Shown piece by piece: positions 14,218 to 23,470 of a stretch of DNA of 32,579 nucleotides. The stretch spans positions 1 to 32,579 of the forward strand of contig CAJQOP010000122.1 in assembly GCA_905479945.1 (NCBI GenBank). The letters are read 5' to 3'. The translations under genes were made by a program, and so were the position numbers. Below the pieces are notes generated by a model. That model was not told where the DNA came from, searched no databases, and saw only the letters and a program-made list of their open reading frames with translations. The number at the start of each line of letters is the position of its first letter. Within the stretch, counting starts at the first letter, position 1. The DNA is from an uncultured Glaciecola sp. Lineage in GTDB: Bacteria > Pseudomonadota > Gammaproteobacteria > Enterobacterales > Alteromonadaceae.

Positions 14218-15432
14218 GTGTCTAAATTGGAAATAGGTATTGTACTAATATTATTTTGCGTTAGCGGATATACCATGCTCGCGAAAAGCCTCTCAAAAAC
14301 GGTCATTACGGCTCCCATGTTCTTCATTGTTCTTGGTTTAGTCATGTCACAATCAGGCATACTAGAAGTGCATGACTCAAAAGAAGTATTGTATTTAATC
14401 GCTGAAATTGCTCTGATTATTATACTGTTTTTAGATGCCTCGCAAATCGATTTAAGACAGCTAAAAAAGCAGAACGCTTGGCCTCTGCGCATGTTATTAA
14501 TAGGCCTACCCTTATCAATTGCGTTGGGGACATTGGCTGGATATATATTTTTTCCACACTGGCCCTTGGCAATGATAGCGTTAGTTGCTGCAATTATGGC
14601 TCCCACCGATGCGGCTCTTGGCGAAGCGGTTGTTAGCAATAAAGCAGTCCCCGAAAACGAACGTCAAACTTTAACCGTTGAAAGTGGTTTAAATGACGGC
14701 TTAGCGTTACCCATAATACTATTTCTGGCAAGCTTGGTGGCTATGTCTAATGCCCCCCAAGAGGACAATTTAGACTGGCTAATGTTTGGCGCAAGCCAAG
14801 TTCTAATGGGAATAGCGGTTGGATTTTTCATGGGTTGGAGCAGCGGTCGCTTATTTCTATTTGGTGAATCACGCGAGCTAACTTCGCACATATATCAAGG
14901 TATTGGGGTGCTAGCACTCACAGGTACATCTTATTTGATGGCTAGCCTTTTAGGTGGTAACGGGTTTATTTCTGCCTTTGTGTCTGGTTTAGCGTTTGGC
15001 AACATTGTGAAAGGGCACTGTAGGTTCATCTATCAATTTGCCGAAAGCGAAGGCCAAATGTTGGTATGGGCAGCATTTATAGTGGTCGGCCTAGGTTTAT
15101 TGCCAGGAGCACTGGAACACTTAACGCTGCCGGTAGCTGGCTACATTCTAGCCAGTTTGTTTTTAGTGCGGCCCATCGCGATTTACATATCCTTAATAGG
15201 CACTAAATCCAAACCTGTTACCCGACTATTTTTGGGTTGGTTTGGCCCAAGAGGCCTAGCTACCGCTTTGTTTGCCTTGATAGTGTCCGAACAAATACTG
15301 GGTGATTATGCTAACGCTGTCTTAGTGGTTGCAATTAACGCGGTATGGATTAGCGCACTTTTACACGGAATAACAGCCTCATTAGGGGCGAATTGGTATG
15401 GCAAATATGCTGAGCGCATGATGCCAAAATAA
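14218..15432 (+). CDS. CPA1-family cation/proton antiporter (NhaP-like)
   Basis: A 404-residue integral membrane protein with about 12 hydrophobic segments. CPA1 exchangers swap Na+ or K+ for H+ across the inner membrane. Family marks are APTDAAL (Thr130-Asp131), ESGLNDGLALP with the ND pair at 159-160, and WFGPRGLATALFAL near the end. The protein lacks the long cytoplasmic C-terminal domain (RCK/TrkA-C) of some homologues. The start is a GTG at 14218 with only a weak upstream purine stretch. It is a single-gene unit with about 280 non-coding bases before it. Ion specificity cannot be read. Confidence 0.88.
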   Translation: MSKLEIGIVLILFCVSGYTMLAKSLSKTVITAPMFFIVLGLVMSQSGILEVHDSKEVLYLIAEIALIIILFLDASQIDLRQLKKQNAWPLRMLLIGLPLSIALGTLAGYIFFPHWPLAMIALVAAIMAPTDAALGEAVVSNKAVPENERQTLTVESGLNDGLALPIILFLASLVAMSNAPQEDNLDWLMFGASQVLMGIAVGFFMGWSSGRLFLFGESRELTSHIYQGIGVLALTGTSYLMASLLGGNGFISAFVSGLAFGNIVKGHCRFIYQFAESEGQMLVWAAFIVVGLGLLPGALEHLTLPVAGYILASLFLVRPIAIYISLIGTKSKPVTRLFLGWFGPRGLATALFALIVSEQILGDYANAVLVVAINAVWISALLHGITASLGANWYGKYAERMMPK

Positions 15433-15843
15433 GATCTAAAAAATGACTCTTAATCACTAGATTCGGAGCGATGACGGCTACAAATTGAATAACAGCAGGG
15501 TTCATGCTCAATATCTGCGTCTGAAAGCTAGGTATGTAAAACAGATCAACGTTGGTTATTATTAATGTCCAATTGATAAAGACGGCTTCATTAAGCTTGC
15601 GGACTCTGAATATCAAGCAAACGCGGATTTATAGCGAATTGCAGCAGCTCCCATGATTCCAGTTTACCGCAAGTTAAGTCCCGACTAGCTTGATCTAAGA
15701 GGTGGTATGCTTGGTGTATGTTATAAAAATGTTACTTGTGGATAATAGACTAGTTTTCAGTGATATTTAATTTTCTGCTGACGTATTTGACTGGATTAAC
15801 CATAAGGTTTTTATAATTGACACACGTAACCTTTGGAGATCAC
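15433..15843. other. Intergenic region, no supported gene
   Basis: Stop-rich plus frames and one 88-codon minus frame (15350-15616) without recognisable content; that frame also overlaps the antiporter gene. The last 100 bases are AT-rich and probably hold the GH16 promoter. Confidence 0.4.
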
Positions 15844-16686
15844 ATGAAGTATATTTCGTCCATCATCACATTAGCTGTCTTATTATCTGGCTGTTCCCAA
15901 CCCGCGCAAGAAGAAACAGCGGCCACTGGTGGCTGGCATGTAGACTTCTTAGACAACTTTGACAGCTTCAATCCAGAGAATTGGCAAGACCAGATGATAT
16001 GGGTCAATAGTGAAGACCAGTGTTATGTGCCTGATAATCAGTTTGATACTCGTGAAGTTAGCGACGGCACACTTAAACTCAGAGTCATTGATCTTGGCGA
16101 AAAGCGTCCCTGTGACAACATGAGTAAAACAGGTGAAAAACATCACGACACCCAATATGTAGCTGGACGTATAGCCTCAAAAAACCTCAAAGAATTCGTT
16201 AAAGGTAAATGGACAGCAAGATTAAAAGTTGAAGACAGTGGTCAATCGGGTATGTTTCCAGCTTGGTGGTTGTTAGGTGCTTATAATAATGAAGCACCAG
16301 TGCAAGAAGCTGATGAAACCGTATGCTGGCCAATGACAGGTTCAGGTGAAATCGATATTTTTGAACACCATAGTGATGGCGGTCCCGATCATTATGCTGC
16401 CAGAGCGATTACCAGTTTGGGGTATTGTGATGGTGGTGATTGGCAGGCTCTAATGTTAGTTCAAGCAGCTAAGCTTGATGAGTACCATGAGTATTCAGTT
16501 GAATTAATTGGCAATGACATTATTTTTCGCTTGGATGGAGTCGAGGTCTATCGCAACAGTAAAGACGAAGATCAATTCCCAGAGCCTTTGTTCGCTATTT
16601 TAAACTTTGCAAAAATCAATGATTCTCCAATGACGCAGAACTGGACCATGGAAGTAGACTGGGTGAAACACGAAGTCTGGAAATAA
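15844..16686 (+). CDS. Glycoside hydrolase family 16 lipoprotein
   Basis: A 280-residue protein. The signal peptide ends in a LLSGC lipobox with Cys17, so it is anchored to a membrane after export. The rest is one GH16 beta-jelly-roll: WKDQ-like start, GKWTARLKVEDS, PAWWLLG and the catalytic motif EIDIFE (169-174) with nucleophile Glu169 and acid/base Glu174, both present. GH16 enzymes cut beta-1,3/1,4-glucans, agarose, carrageenan or porphyran; the subfamily cannot be fixed by eye. The EIDIFE form with a beta-bulge is shared by laminarinase-like members. The ATG at 15844 is chosen for its GGAGA ribosome site; an in-frame TTG at 15817 is less likely. It fits use of algal polysaccharides. Confidence 0.9.
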   Translation: MKYISSIITLAVLLSGCSQPAQEETAATGGWHVDFLDNFDSFNPENWQDQMIWVNSEDQCYVPDNQFDTREVSDGTLKLRVIDLGEKRPCDNMSKTGEKHHDTQYVAGRIASKNLKEFVKGKWTARLKVEDSGQSGMFPAWWLLGAYNNEAPVQEADETVCWPMTGSGEIDIFEHHSDGGPDHYAARAITSLGYCDGGDWQALMLVQAAKLDEYHEYSVELIGNDIIFRLDGVEVYRNSKDEDQFPEPLFAILNFAKINDSPMTQNWTMEVDWVKHEVWK

Positions 16687-16890
16687 ACGACGAAGCTTCT
16701 TGGGTGTGGTTAATCTATTGTGCAGGCATAGTTCTATTGTTGCAGATGTTAGCCACTGTGCGAGCTTAACATTACCCGAATGTTGGTTTTAAGTGGTGCG
16801 GATATATCAATCAAGATCCGGTATTATTCAAGGAACGTGGGTATTCCTAGATTTGGTCACCACTTACATCGACAACTAAGGAGATAAAAA

Positions 16891-17988
16891 ATGTCTGCAA
16901 ATATTTCTGTAAGCACCCTAGAAGTGCGCAAAGACGATTGGGCTGATACGCGCATCAAAACCGAAACGCTGGCTGGCGATCTGAAGGAAAACGAAGTGCT
17001 ATTCAAAGTTGATCGTCAAGCCTTGACTGCCAACAATATTTCTTATGCCTCTGCCGGCGATATGCTCGATTACTGGGGCTTCTTTCCTACCGATGAGGGT
17101 TGGGGACGTATTCCAGGAATGGGCTGGGGTGAAGTGATCGCCTCTGCGCACCCTAATGTTGCAGTGGGAGAGCGAACCTGGGGTTTCTATCCGTATTCAA
17201 CACACCACAAAATTCTTGCGGGCAAAGCAGGTGGCGGAGCATTTTCAGACGTGTCGCCACATCGTGCCAAACATGCACCCATTTACTCGCAGTTTGACCG
17301 CGCATCTGCCAATCCTATCTACGAACCTGCGAGAGAAGATCAGGACAGCTTATTGCGTGGACTGTTTTTAACCTCATGGCTGGTTGAAGATCTTATTGAT
17401 GTGAATGATAGCTTCGGCTCTAAGAACTGCCTGATCACTAGTGCGTCTAGTAAAACCAGTATCGCGCTAGCCTACTGCGTTAAAGCGCGTGGCAAGCTTG
17501 CTAGTATTGGTATAACCTCGCCGGGCAATGTCGCCTTCTGCGAAAGTCTCGGCTGCTACGACCAAGTAGTAACTTACGATGAAGTGACCAACTTGGATGC
17601 TTCACAGCCGGCTGTTATGGTTGATATGGCCGGAAATGCGAAGGTGATCAGTGCCCTGCATCATCACTATGGCGACAATATGAAATATTCCTGCCGCATC
17701 GGTGCTACCCACTTCAGCGCAATGGGTTCATCCAAAAACTTGCCAGGAGCTAAGCCTGTGTTCTTTTTCGCGCCGTCTCATCGTGAAAGTCGCAGCGCAG
17801 AGCTGGGAGTGGAAGTTTTGACCCAAAGGATGTGGGCCGCGTTCGCAGGCTTTCGCCAATTTTGCGATGACTGGATGACGGTGGAACGCAGTTTTGGCGC
17901 TGATGCCGTTACGCAGGCCTACCAATTGATATTGGCCGGCAAGGCCGATCCTGCCAGTGGACAGATTGTATCTTTGGGTTCTGATTAA
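16891..17988 (+). CDS. DUF2855 family protein
   Basis: A 365-residue cytoplasmic protein of the DUF2855 family, which resembles medium-chain dehydrogenase/reductases in layout. The N-terminal half has ENEVLFKVDRQALTANNISY and GWGRIPGMGWGEVIAS. The central part KNCLITSASSKTSIALAYCV resembles the start of a Rossmann-like domain but lacks the usual GxGxxG. No zinc-ligand cluster is evident. Activity unknown. A strong AAGGAG ribosome site precedes the ATG. Local GC is higher than in its neighbours. It is immediately followed by a serine-hydrolase scrap, pointing to a past deletion or insertion here. Confidence 0.8.
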   Translation: MSANISVSTLEVRKDDWADTRIKTETLAGDLKENEVLFKVDRQALTANNISYASAGDMLDYWGFFPTDEGWGRIPGMGWGEVIASAHPNVAVGERTWGFYPYSTHHKILAGKAGGGAFSDVSPHRAKHAPIYSQFDRASANPIYEPAREDQDSLLRGLFLTSWLVEDLIDVNDSFGSKNCLITSASSKTSIALAYCVKARGKLASIGITSPGNVAFCESLGCYDQVVTYDEVTNLDASQPAVMVDMAGNAKVISALHHHYGDNMKYSCRIGATHFSAMGSSKNLPGAKPVFFFAPSHRESRSAELGVEVLTQRMWAAFAGFRQFCDDWMTVERSFGADAVTQAYQLILAGKADPASGQIVSLGSD

Positions 17989-17989
17989 T

Positions 17990-18097
17990 GCTGAAAAAAT
18001 GCTCGAGAAACTCAAGGCTGTAGGGCAAGATGTACCTTACTTAAACTTTAGCAACAGTGGGCATGGTGTCGTGGATCCTGAAGGTCGACCAAGGTAA
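17990..18097 (+). pseudogene. C-terminal scrap of an S9-type alpha/beta hydrolase
   Basis: The frame reads AEKMLEKLKAVGQDVPYLNF then SNSGHGVVDPEGRPR and a stop. This matches the last part of prolyl-oligopeptidase-like hydrolases, where the His of GHG is the catalytic histidine. Nothing upstream in the same frame is hydrolase-like; it runs into the end of the DUF2855 gene. It is a relic. Confidence 0.6.
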
Positions 18098-18300
18098 ACA
18101 TGCTCAGAAACTAAGAGTACGATGTCTGGAAAATCGTATAAAATACATTGCACCAATGAGCCTGCAATAAGAAGTCAGCAATGTCTAATGAATGAATTGT
18201 CAAAATTCCGCTCTGTAAAACGTTAAAGCCAAAGGTTTGTTGATTAGTCGAGAAACCTCGTTTATTCTTCCTAAACTTAAAAAGCGCCAATAAATAAAAT

Positions 18301-18316
18301 GTAAATGAACATTTAC
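18301..18316. promoter_or_regulatory. Palindrome just upstream of the solute-binding-like gene
   Basis: GTAAATG-AA-CATTTAC is a perfect 7-bp palindrome with a 2-base centre, 20 bases before the ATG at 18336. It could be an operator that blocks transcription or translation initiation. The regulator is unknown. Confidence 0.4.
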
Positions 18317-18335
18317 CCGAAATATAGGACGTGTA

Positions 18336-19229
18336 ATGATTTTTAGGCTTTTTAAATTGATGCTATGTTTTGCTGTATTTAGCATGGTCATTTTCTTCAA
18401 TGAATCAAATGCAAGTGAAACAATATCTGATACGCCCACTATTGTTTACTACGAGCATGTGCCCTTTATCGACGCATATGAAAATCACCAAGATCCCATG
18501 ACGGCTGTTTCAGCCTCCAACCTAATTTTGGTGAACAAGCTTTCAAGTCAAATAAATACAAAGTTTTTGCCAAGCGCTCGATTATTAACTAAGTTCGAAG
18601 AAATTACAGATACTGCTATATGCGCTTTGTTTAAATTCAAGAATTCAGAACGTGTATTACAGTATGAGTTTTCATTACCTGTAGGCTTCATACAAACTCA
18701 TCGGCTTTACGTACGCTCAGGAATGGGGCCTTTGTCGCCTGCACTTTTGAATGAGCAAGGAGAGGTGAAACAGATTTCCGATTTGTTTGAAACTTATCCA
18801 GACGCCAAATTAATGCTTTGGGACAAAATTAGCCAAGGTGAGTTAATTGATAAAGCGATGAATGATATCCCTGAAAAAAATAAAATTCTTATTAAAGGCC
18901 TAGCTTCATATGCTGGTTTAGCAAAGATGATTAGCAGGTCAAGAGCAGACTTTGCGATCATGATTCCGTCTGCAGTTACTGAATTCGAAAATGAATTCTA
19001 TCCTCTTGAACTATTGTCTTATCGTATGGAGGGCGTTGAACCTATCTCCACGATACATATGATGTGCAATAAAAATAAAGCATCAACGACGTTCTTGGAA
19101 ACGGTTGACGCAACATTAAGAGAACTATATAAAACGCCCGAATTTTTGTCTGCAAACACATTAAACGTGAGTGTAAAAGAAGCTCCTTTAGTTATAGATG
19201 CGATTGAAAAAGCAAAAGAAACTAAATAA
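18336..19229 (+). CDS. Periplasmic solute-binding-like protein
   Basis: A 297-residue exported protein. The signal peptide covers residues 1 to about 26 (LFKLMLCFAVFSMVIFF, then ESNASE). The mature chain follows the type II periplasmic-binding (SBP_bac_3-like) pattern: TIVYYEHVPFIDA start, two lobes, IKGLASYAGLAKMISRSRAD near the second hinge and a helical end. Orphan members of this group in Alteromonadales often stand without ABC transporter genes, as here, and may act as sensors. No transporter or histidine kinase is adjacent. Ligand unknown. Confidence 0.65.
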   Translation: MIFRLFKLMLCFAVFSMVIFFNESNASETISDTPTIVYYEHVPFIDAYENHQDPMTAVSASNLILVNKLSSQINTKFLPSARLLTKFEEITDTAICALFKFKNSERVLQYEFSLPVGFIQTHRLYVRSGMGPLSPALLNEQGEVKQISDLFETYPDAKLMLWDKISQGELIDKAMNDIPEKNKILIKGLASYAGLAKMISRSRADFAIMIPSAVTEFENEFYPLELLSYRMEGVEPISTIHMMCNKNKASTTFLETVDATLRELYKTPEFLSANTLNVSVKEAPLVIDAIEKAKETK

Positions 19230-19407
19230 CCCGCCTTTAGAATTTATTATCCTCTCGTTGACTGTCTAAATACTCCAGATAATTGAATTCTACAACGATA
19301 ACTATCGATCAACATCGGTATATATTGAAAAAACTATAGATAGTAATAAAAATGTAGCCCCGGCTAACTAGCAGCCTGTTAGAATATGGCCAAAATACCA
19401 ATACGAG

Positions 19408-20448
19408 ATGGTTATGAGTAAGACTAATGACGGAAATACCAGCGGTGATATAAGCGCCAATGAAACAGATGGCAGCGGCGGTCTTCATCGCATGTCCTAT
19501 CGTGATGTAGCTATGCACAAAGTCATGCTTCAGGATATGGTTCGCACTGAGGCTTACGAGAAATCAATAAGTGAAGTAGTAAAGCCAGCTCACAGCGTTC
19601 TCGATTTTGGATGCGGTAGCGGTGTGTTGTCGATGTTCGCCGCCCGCGCGAAGGCAGCGAAAGTGATTGCTGTAGACCGCTCGCCTTTTATCAAGAACGC
19701 ACAAGCTATTGCTCAGGCCAACGGTTTTCAGAATATTGCTTTTTATCATGATGATCACGATTCGCTGCAATTAGATGAGAAGGTCGATGTTATCGTCTCA
19801 GAATGGATGGGACACTGCTTGTTTTACGAGGCTATGTTAGAACCACTGCTGGCGGTTAGAGATCGTCATTTGGCAAAGGGAGGAATAATGATCCCCGCTC
19901 AACTGAGTCTGCATATGGGCCTAGTCGTTGATGAATATGTATTGGAAGATTTGTGCTTTTTACGCGATCGTCCCTACGGTTTAGACTTCTCTCCCATAGC
20001 TCATGTGCCTTTTCAACAATCAGATTTGGTCGCACTTGAGCCTGAGAGTTTGTTGGAAAGTATTGCCGATATGGGTGCGCTAAATATGCACACTATCACT
20101 AAAACCGATACGCCAAGAGTCTTTACCACTACGCTAATACCCAGCGAAAAAGCTGAGATATTTGCTTTGTGTGGCTGGTTTAGCGCGCAACTAAGTGCCG
20201 GAGTGCAATTTGGCACTGGGCCGAACGATATACCCACGCATTGGGATCAAATTTTGTTCCCTTTACCTGAGCCATTTTCTGTTGATCCGTCGCGTGAGCT
20301 GACCATTACCTTATCGCCTCAGACCGAACAGGTAGGCAAAGAGCAATTCTGGTGCTGGTCTATTTCAGACGGTGAGAACAGCTTATCTGTAAACGAGCAG
20401 CAACTGCAGCAACAAGCAATTGTTGAGGTGCCACAGGGTAAATTGTAA
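19408..20448 (+). CDS. Protein arginine methyltransferase (PRMT)-like SAM-dependent methyltransferase
   Basis: A 346-residue protein that matches eukaryotic PRMT1 over its whole length. Seen: Tyr31, His37, Met40 and Arg46 in SYRDVAMHKVMLQDMVRT; SAM motif I VLDFGCGSG (64-72); acidic Asp90 after the second strand; the double-E loop SEWMGHCLFYEAM with Glu132 and Glu141 and both flanking methionines (134 and 143); a dimer-arm-like PYGLDFSPIA segment; and the THW loop (277-279). These are the residues that bind SAM and the substrate arginine in PRMTs. The loop Tyr is replaced by His136 and the N-terminal Tyr35 of PRMT1 by His27. Such proteins are uncommon in bacteria, and the target is unknown. 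Two ATGs (19408, 19414) are possible starts. Confidence 0.85.
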   Translation: MVMSKTNDGNTSGDISANETDGSGGLHRMSYRDVAMHKVMLQDMVRTEAYEKSISEVVKPAHSVLDFGCGSGVLSMFAARAKAAKVIAVDRSPFIKNAQAIAQANGFQNIAFYHDDHDSLQLDEKVDVIVSEWMGHCLFYEAMLEPLLAVRDRHLAKGGIMIPAQLSLHMGLVVDEYVLEDLCFLRDRPYGLDFSPIAHVPFQQSDLVALEPESLLESIADMGALNMHTITKTDTPRVFTTTLIPSEKAEIFALCGWFSAQLSAGVQFGTGPNDIPTHWDQILFPLPEPFSVDPSRELTITLSPQTEQVGKEQFWCWSISDGENSLSVNEQQLQQQAIVEVPQGKL

Positions 20449-20460
20449 GCTCGTTTGATG

Positions 20461-22317
20461 CTATTTGAGCATTTTAGCAATATATTTATCTACCTGCTGC
20501 TCTAGCACTGGCAAGGGCAGCGGCCCTGTGCCGATAACAACATCATGGAAATCGCGAATGTTGTATTTATTGCCTAGTGCTTCGCTTGCGCGCTCTCTGA
20601 GTTCAAGTATTTTTATCATGCCCACTTTATAGCCGAGTGCTTGACCGGGGTTAACAAAGTAACGCTCAACTTCAGTCACGATATCACCTTCACTGATGGG
20701 CGTATTTTCTTGAAAGTATTGAATAGCTTGCTCACGCGTCCATTTCTTTGAATGTATGCCGGTATCAACCACTAAACGCACTGAGCGCCAGATTTCATCC
20801 TGCAAGCGACCAAAATTATGCATAGGCTCTTTATAAAAACCCATTTCCTTAGCTAGCTGCTCTGCGTATAGAGCCCAGCCTTCGGTATAAGCACCATATC
20901 CGCTATATTTTCGAAATTTGGGTATACCTTCAAGCTCTTGAGCCAATGCAATCTGAAAATGATGACCAGGAACCCCTTCATGATAGGTAATAGCAGTAAA
21001 AACATACTTTTGGAAGTTGGTCATATCTTTCATGTTGGCATAATAAATACCCGGTCGCGTTCCATCCTGAGAAGGGCGGTTATAGAAGGCAATGCTGGTA
21101 CTATTTTCGCGCCAAGGTTCAACTCTTCTAACTTCTAATTCAGCTTTAGGTAACTTATTAAAATACTGGTCAGCGATAGCGAAGATATCCGCAGTCATTT
21201 GGCGCGCCTCAGCTAAAAAGGTTTCTCGTCCAGCATCACTGTCTTCATAAAAATTATTAGGATCGTTACGCACAAATGCAAAAAACTCTCGTAAATCACC
21301 TTTGAAATTAACCTGCTGCATAATGCCGCGCATTTCATTATGGATGCGCTTAACATCATCCAGACCCATTTGATGGATCTCATCGGCGCTAAGATTAAGC
21401 GTTGTGTGGTACTTTATGCGGTTTTTGTAAAATTCGGCACCGTCTGGCAAAGCCCAGACACCATTGTTACCCTTTGCTTGTTTCTGAATACGCGTTAATT
21501 GTTCAAGCACAGCATCTACCCCACGCTTGAAGGGCCCAGAAATTGCCTTAGCTGCTTGCGCTTTCATGGAAGCTTTAGTTGATTCAGTAAGCTCATCAGA
21601 TAGTTGAAGACCATCAAGCTTTTTCAAAAAATCAGCATAGAGTGCGTTAATACCTTTTGCATCAACAGAGAAAGAGCCTTCAGTTAAGCTGCTGATGTCT
21701 TCAATCATATCTTTAAACGAAAATTCAGGTGTGATGACATCAATGGTCGATCTGTCTGCCAATTGCTTACTCATTTCTTTGAACACTGATTCGAGGCCAA
21801 TGAGTCTTTGTATATAAGCCTCAGCATCTGCTTTAGAGCTCACCTTATGATTGTTTTGCAAAAAGGCTATTTTATTAGAAACTTGACCATTGAACTGATC
21901 AACTACATATAAATGACGATACCAACTTGAATTATTAAGTTGGCTCTGCGCATTAAATACAAATAAGTCGTAACTTAACTTTGCGCTATCGCTTAGCTTG
22001 TTATAATCAAAATTTGTTCTAAGTTTCGATAAGTTTGCTCTAACTTTATCGAGCTTGGTGGTGAGATAATAGTCATCAGAGTTATCATCCCACTTGCCAT
22101 AGTCTTTGGTTTTCAGTCCTAAGTAAGTCTGAAATTCAGGGCTATCAGCAAGCCTTGTACTAAATGTATCTTCAAAAAACTGATTAATGCGCTCATCTTC
22201 AGAGATTGTTAGCACGATGTCTTGCTTAGGATCGTGCGCAGAAAATGCATGACTTGTTAAGGTAAAGCAAAGTAAGAATGCTGTAAAAAGGCCTTTATAT
22301 GAAATAAATAATTTCAC
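20461..22317 (-). CDS. DUF885 family exported protein (M32-like metallopeptidase fold)
   Basis: A 618-residue protein with a signal peptide (LFTAFLLCFTLTSHAFS). The DUF885 hallmark YHEGVPGHHFQIAL gives His446, Glu447 and His452/453, a HExxxH(H) zinc-site-like motif; GYGAYTEGWALYAE downstream contains the further conserved Glu. The family is often annotated as peptidase-like but few members have known substrates. The start is a GTG at 22317 with AGGAG 10 bases before it. It converges on the PRMT gene with only 12 bases between the stops and no visible terminator. Likely periplasmic. Confidence 0.88.
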   Translation of the reverse strand: MKLFISYKGLFTAFLLCFTLTSHAFSAHDPKQDIVLTISEDERINQFFEDTFSTRLADSPEFQTYLGLKTKDYGKWDDNSDDYYLTTKLDKVRANLSKLRTNFDYNKLSDSAKLSYDLFVFNAQSQLNNSSWYRHLYVVDQFNGQVSNKIAFLQNNHKVSSKADAEAYIQRLIGLESVFKEMSKQLADRSTIDVITPEFSFKDMIEDISSLTEGSFSVDAKGINALYADFLKKLDGLQLSDELTESTKASMKAQAAKAISGPFKRGVDAVLEQLTRIQKQAKGNNGVWALPDGAEFYKNRIKYHTTLNLSADEIHQMGLDDVKRIHNEMRGIMQQVNFKGDLREFFAFVRNDPNNFYEDSDAGRETFLAEARQMTADIFAIADQYFNKLPKAELEVRRVEPWRENSTSIAFYNRPSQDGTRPGIYYANMKDMTNFQKYVFTAITYHEGVPGHHFQIALAQELEGIPKFRKYSGYGAYTEGWALYAEQLAKEMGFYKEPMHNFGRLQDEIWRSVRLVVDTGIHSKKWTREQAIQYFQENTPISEGDIVTEVERYFVNPGQALGYKVGMIKILELRERASEALGNKYNIRDFHDVVIGTGPLPLPVLEQQVDKYIAKMLK

Positions 22318-22393
22318 AATGTTGGTGCTCCTAAATTTTAGTTAGTTACATTCGGTATGGCAAACTGCAAATTACTTGGGCGAATTATTCACT

Positions 22394-23470
22394 CTATTGT
22401 AAGCTCCGAAAAAATTCGATTAAACGTGTCGCTTCGTCTTCCACACGATAACTTGTTTCCACTCTCTTTCGCCCTTCTATGCCCATTTCGGTCAATTTTT
22501 CAGGGTCAGATAACAATAAGTTCATTTTTTCGGTAACAGCTTCTTGGTCATTTACGGGCACAATATAACCGTCTATTGCTGGGCGGACGATTTCTTCCCA
22601 AGCGCCTGCTTCAGTTGCCAATACCGCTGCACCACTGCTCATTGCTTCCAAAACCGTTAAACCAAAACCCTCGTTATCACTTAGCGCTGAAACTAAGGTT
22701 AAGGCGCTAAATATTTTTGGTATTTGCTCAAATGGCAGTTCACCTGTAAAGGTAATACGGTCAGCCATATTGGCTTCCGCAGCTTTGCTTTTTAACTGTT
22801 CGACAAACTCTTTGTTGCTAGATGAAATCGCGCCGACAACCACACAGTGGTAATCAGGGTATTTGTTAAACAGTTGAATGCAGGCCTCAACAAACAGGTG
22901 CACTCCTTTTTGTTTTCTGACACGTCCTAAAATTCCAACCCCATATTTACCTCCAAAGCCTAAATCAGCCCATGCTTGCTGTTTATCCTTAGCAGGTAAA
23001 TAATCATTAACTTGCACACCGTGAGGGTTGACCAAATTTGGCGGATCACACAAAAATCCTGCTGACCTTTTACTTACCGCAATCACGGCGTCCATTCTTC
23101 GCGTTAACCATACCGTTGATCCGGAGCGTTTGCGCTGTGCCGCAGAACTAAACACTAGCTTGATTTTTGCTCTGAACAGATATTTAAGCAACACGCCTTG
23201 GATCATTTCATCGACTCGGCGCGCATGAAAAATACGGTACTTACCGTTTTTAAGAGGGGTTCGACACATTTTTGCAGTTTGCCAAAATGTAATAGCCAAG
23301 GATTGATCAGGCAAAAAATGGGTGCCCATAATACGTAAATTAATCAGATCTTTTTGATACGACATGACCTGCAACATAGTAGATGTTACACCTGAAAAAT
23401 TTGAATTTGAATTACCAACAATTAACTCAATTTCGTCTGACTTAGCTTCACTAGAATCGTGATTATTCAT
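22394..23470 (-). CDS. GT4-family glycosyltransferase, LpcC-like (LPS core)
   Basis: A 358-residue GT-B enzyme. FHARRVDEMIQGVLLKYLFR and SSAAQRKRSG followed by LTRRMDAVIAVSKRSAGFL match the LpcC-type lipopolysaccharide core mannosyltransferases. The C-terminal half has the donor-binding GRVRKQKG (182-189) and the E-x7-E motif in NEGFGLTVLEAMSSG (Glu267, Glu275). The length is normal. No other LPS genes are adjacent. It lies downstream of nothing on its strand for 500 bases, so it has its own promoter. It starts at the ATG at 23470 with a weak ribosome site. Donor sugar is inferred from the family only. Confidence 0.85.
   Translation of the reverse strand: MNNHDSSEAKSDEIELIVGNSNSNFSGVTSTMLQVMSYQKDLINLRIMGTHFLPDQSLAITFWQTAKMCRTPLKNGKYRIFHARRVDEMIQGVLLKYLFRAKIKLVFSSAAQRKRSGSTVWLTRRMDAVIAVSKRSAGFLCDPPNLVNPHGVQVNDYLPAKDKQQAWADLGFGGKYGVGILGRVRKQKGVHLFVEACIQLFNKYPDYHCVVVGAISSSNKEFVEQLKSKAAEANMADRITFTGELPFEQIPKIFSALTLVSALSDNEGFGLTVLEAMSSGAAVLATEAGAWEEIVRPAIDGYIVPVNDQEAVTEKMNLLLSDPEKLTEMGIEGRKRVETSYRVEDEATRLIEFFRSLQ

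Noticed and set aside
14154..14639. 161-codon minus frame within the antiporter gene
   Set aside because: Antisense shadow of a clear CPA1 antiporter; no start context.
15350..15616. 88-codon minus frame after the antiporter
   Set aside because: Overlaps the antiporter 3' end, no ribosome site, no recognisable domain.
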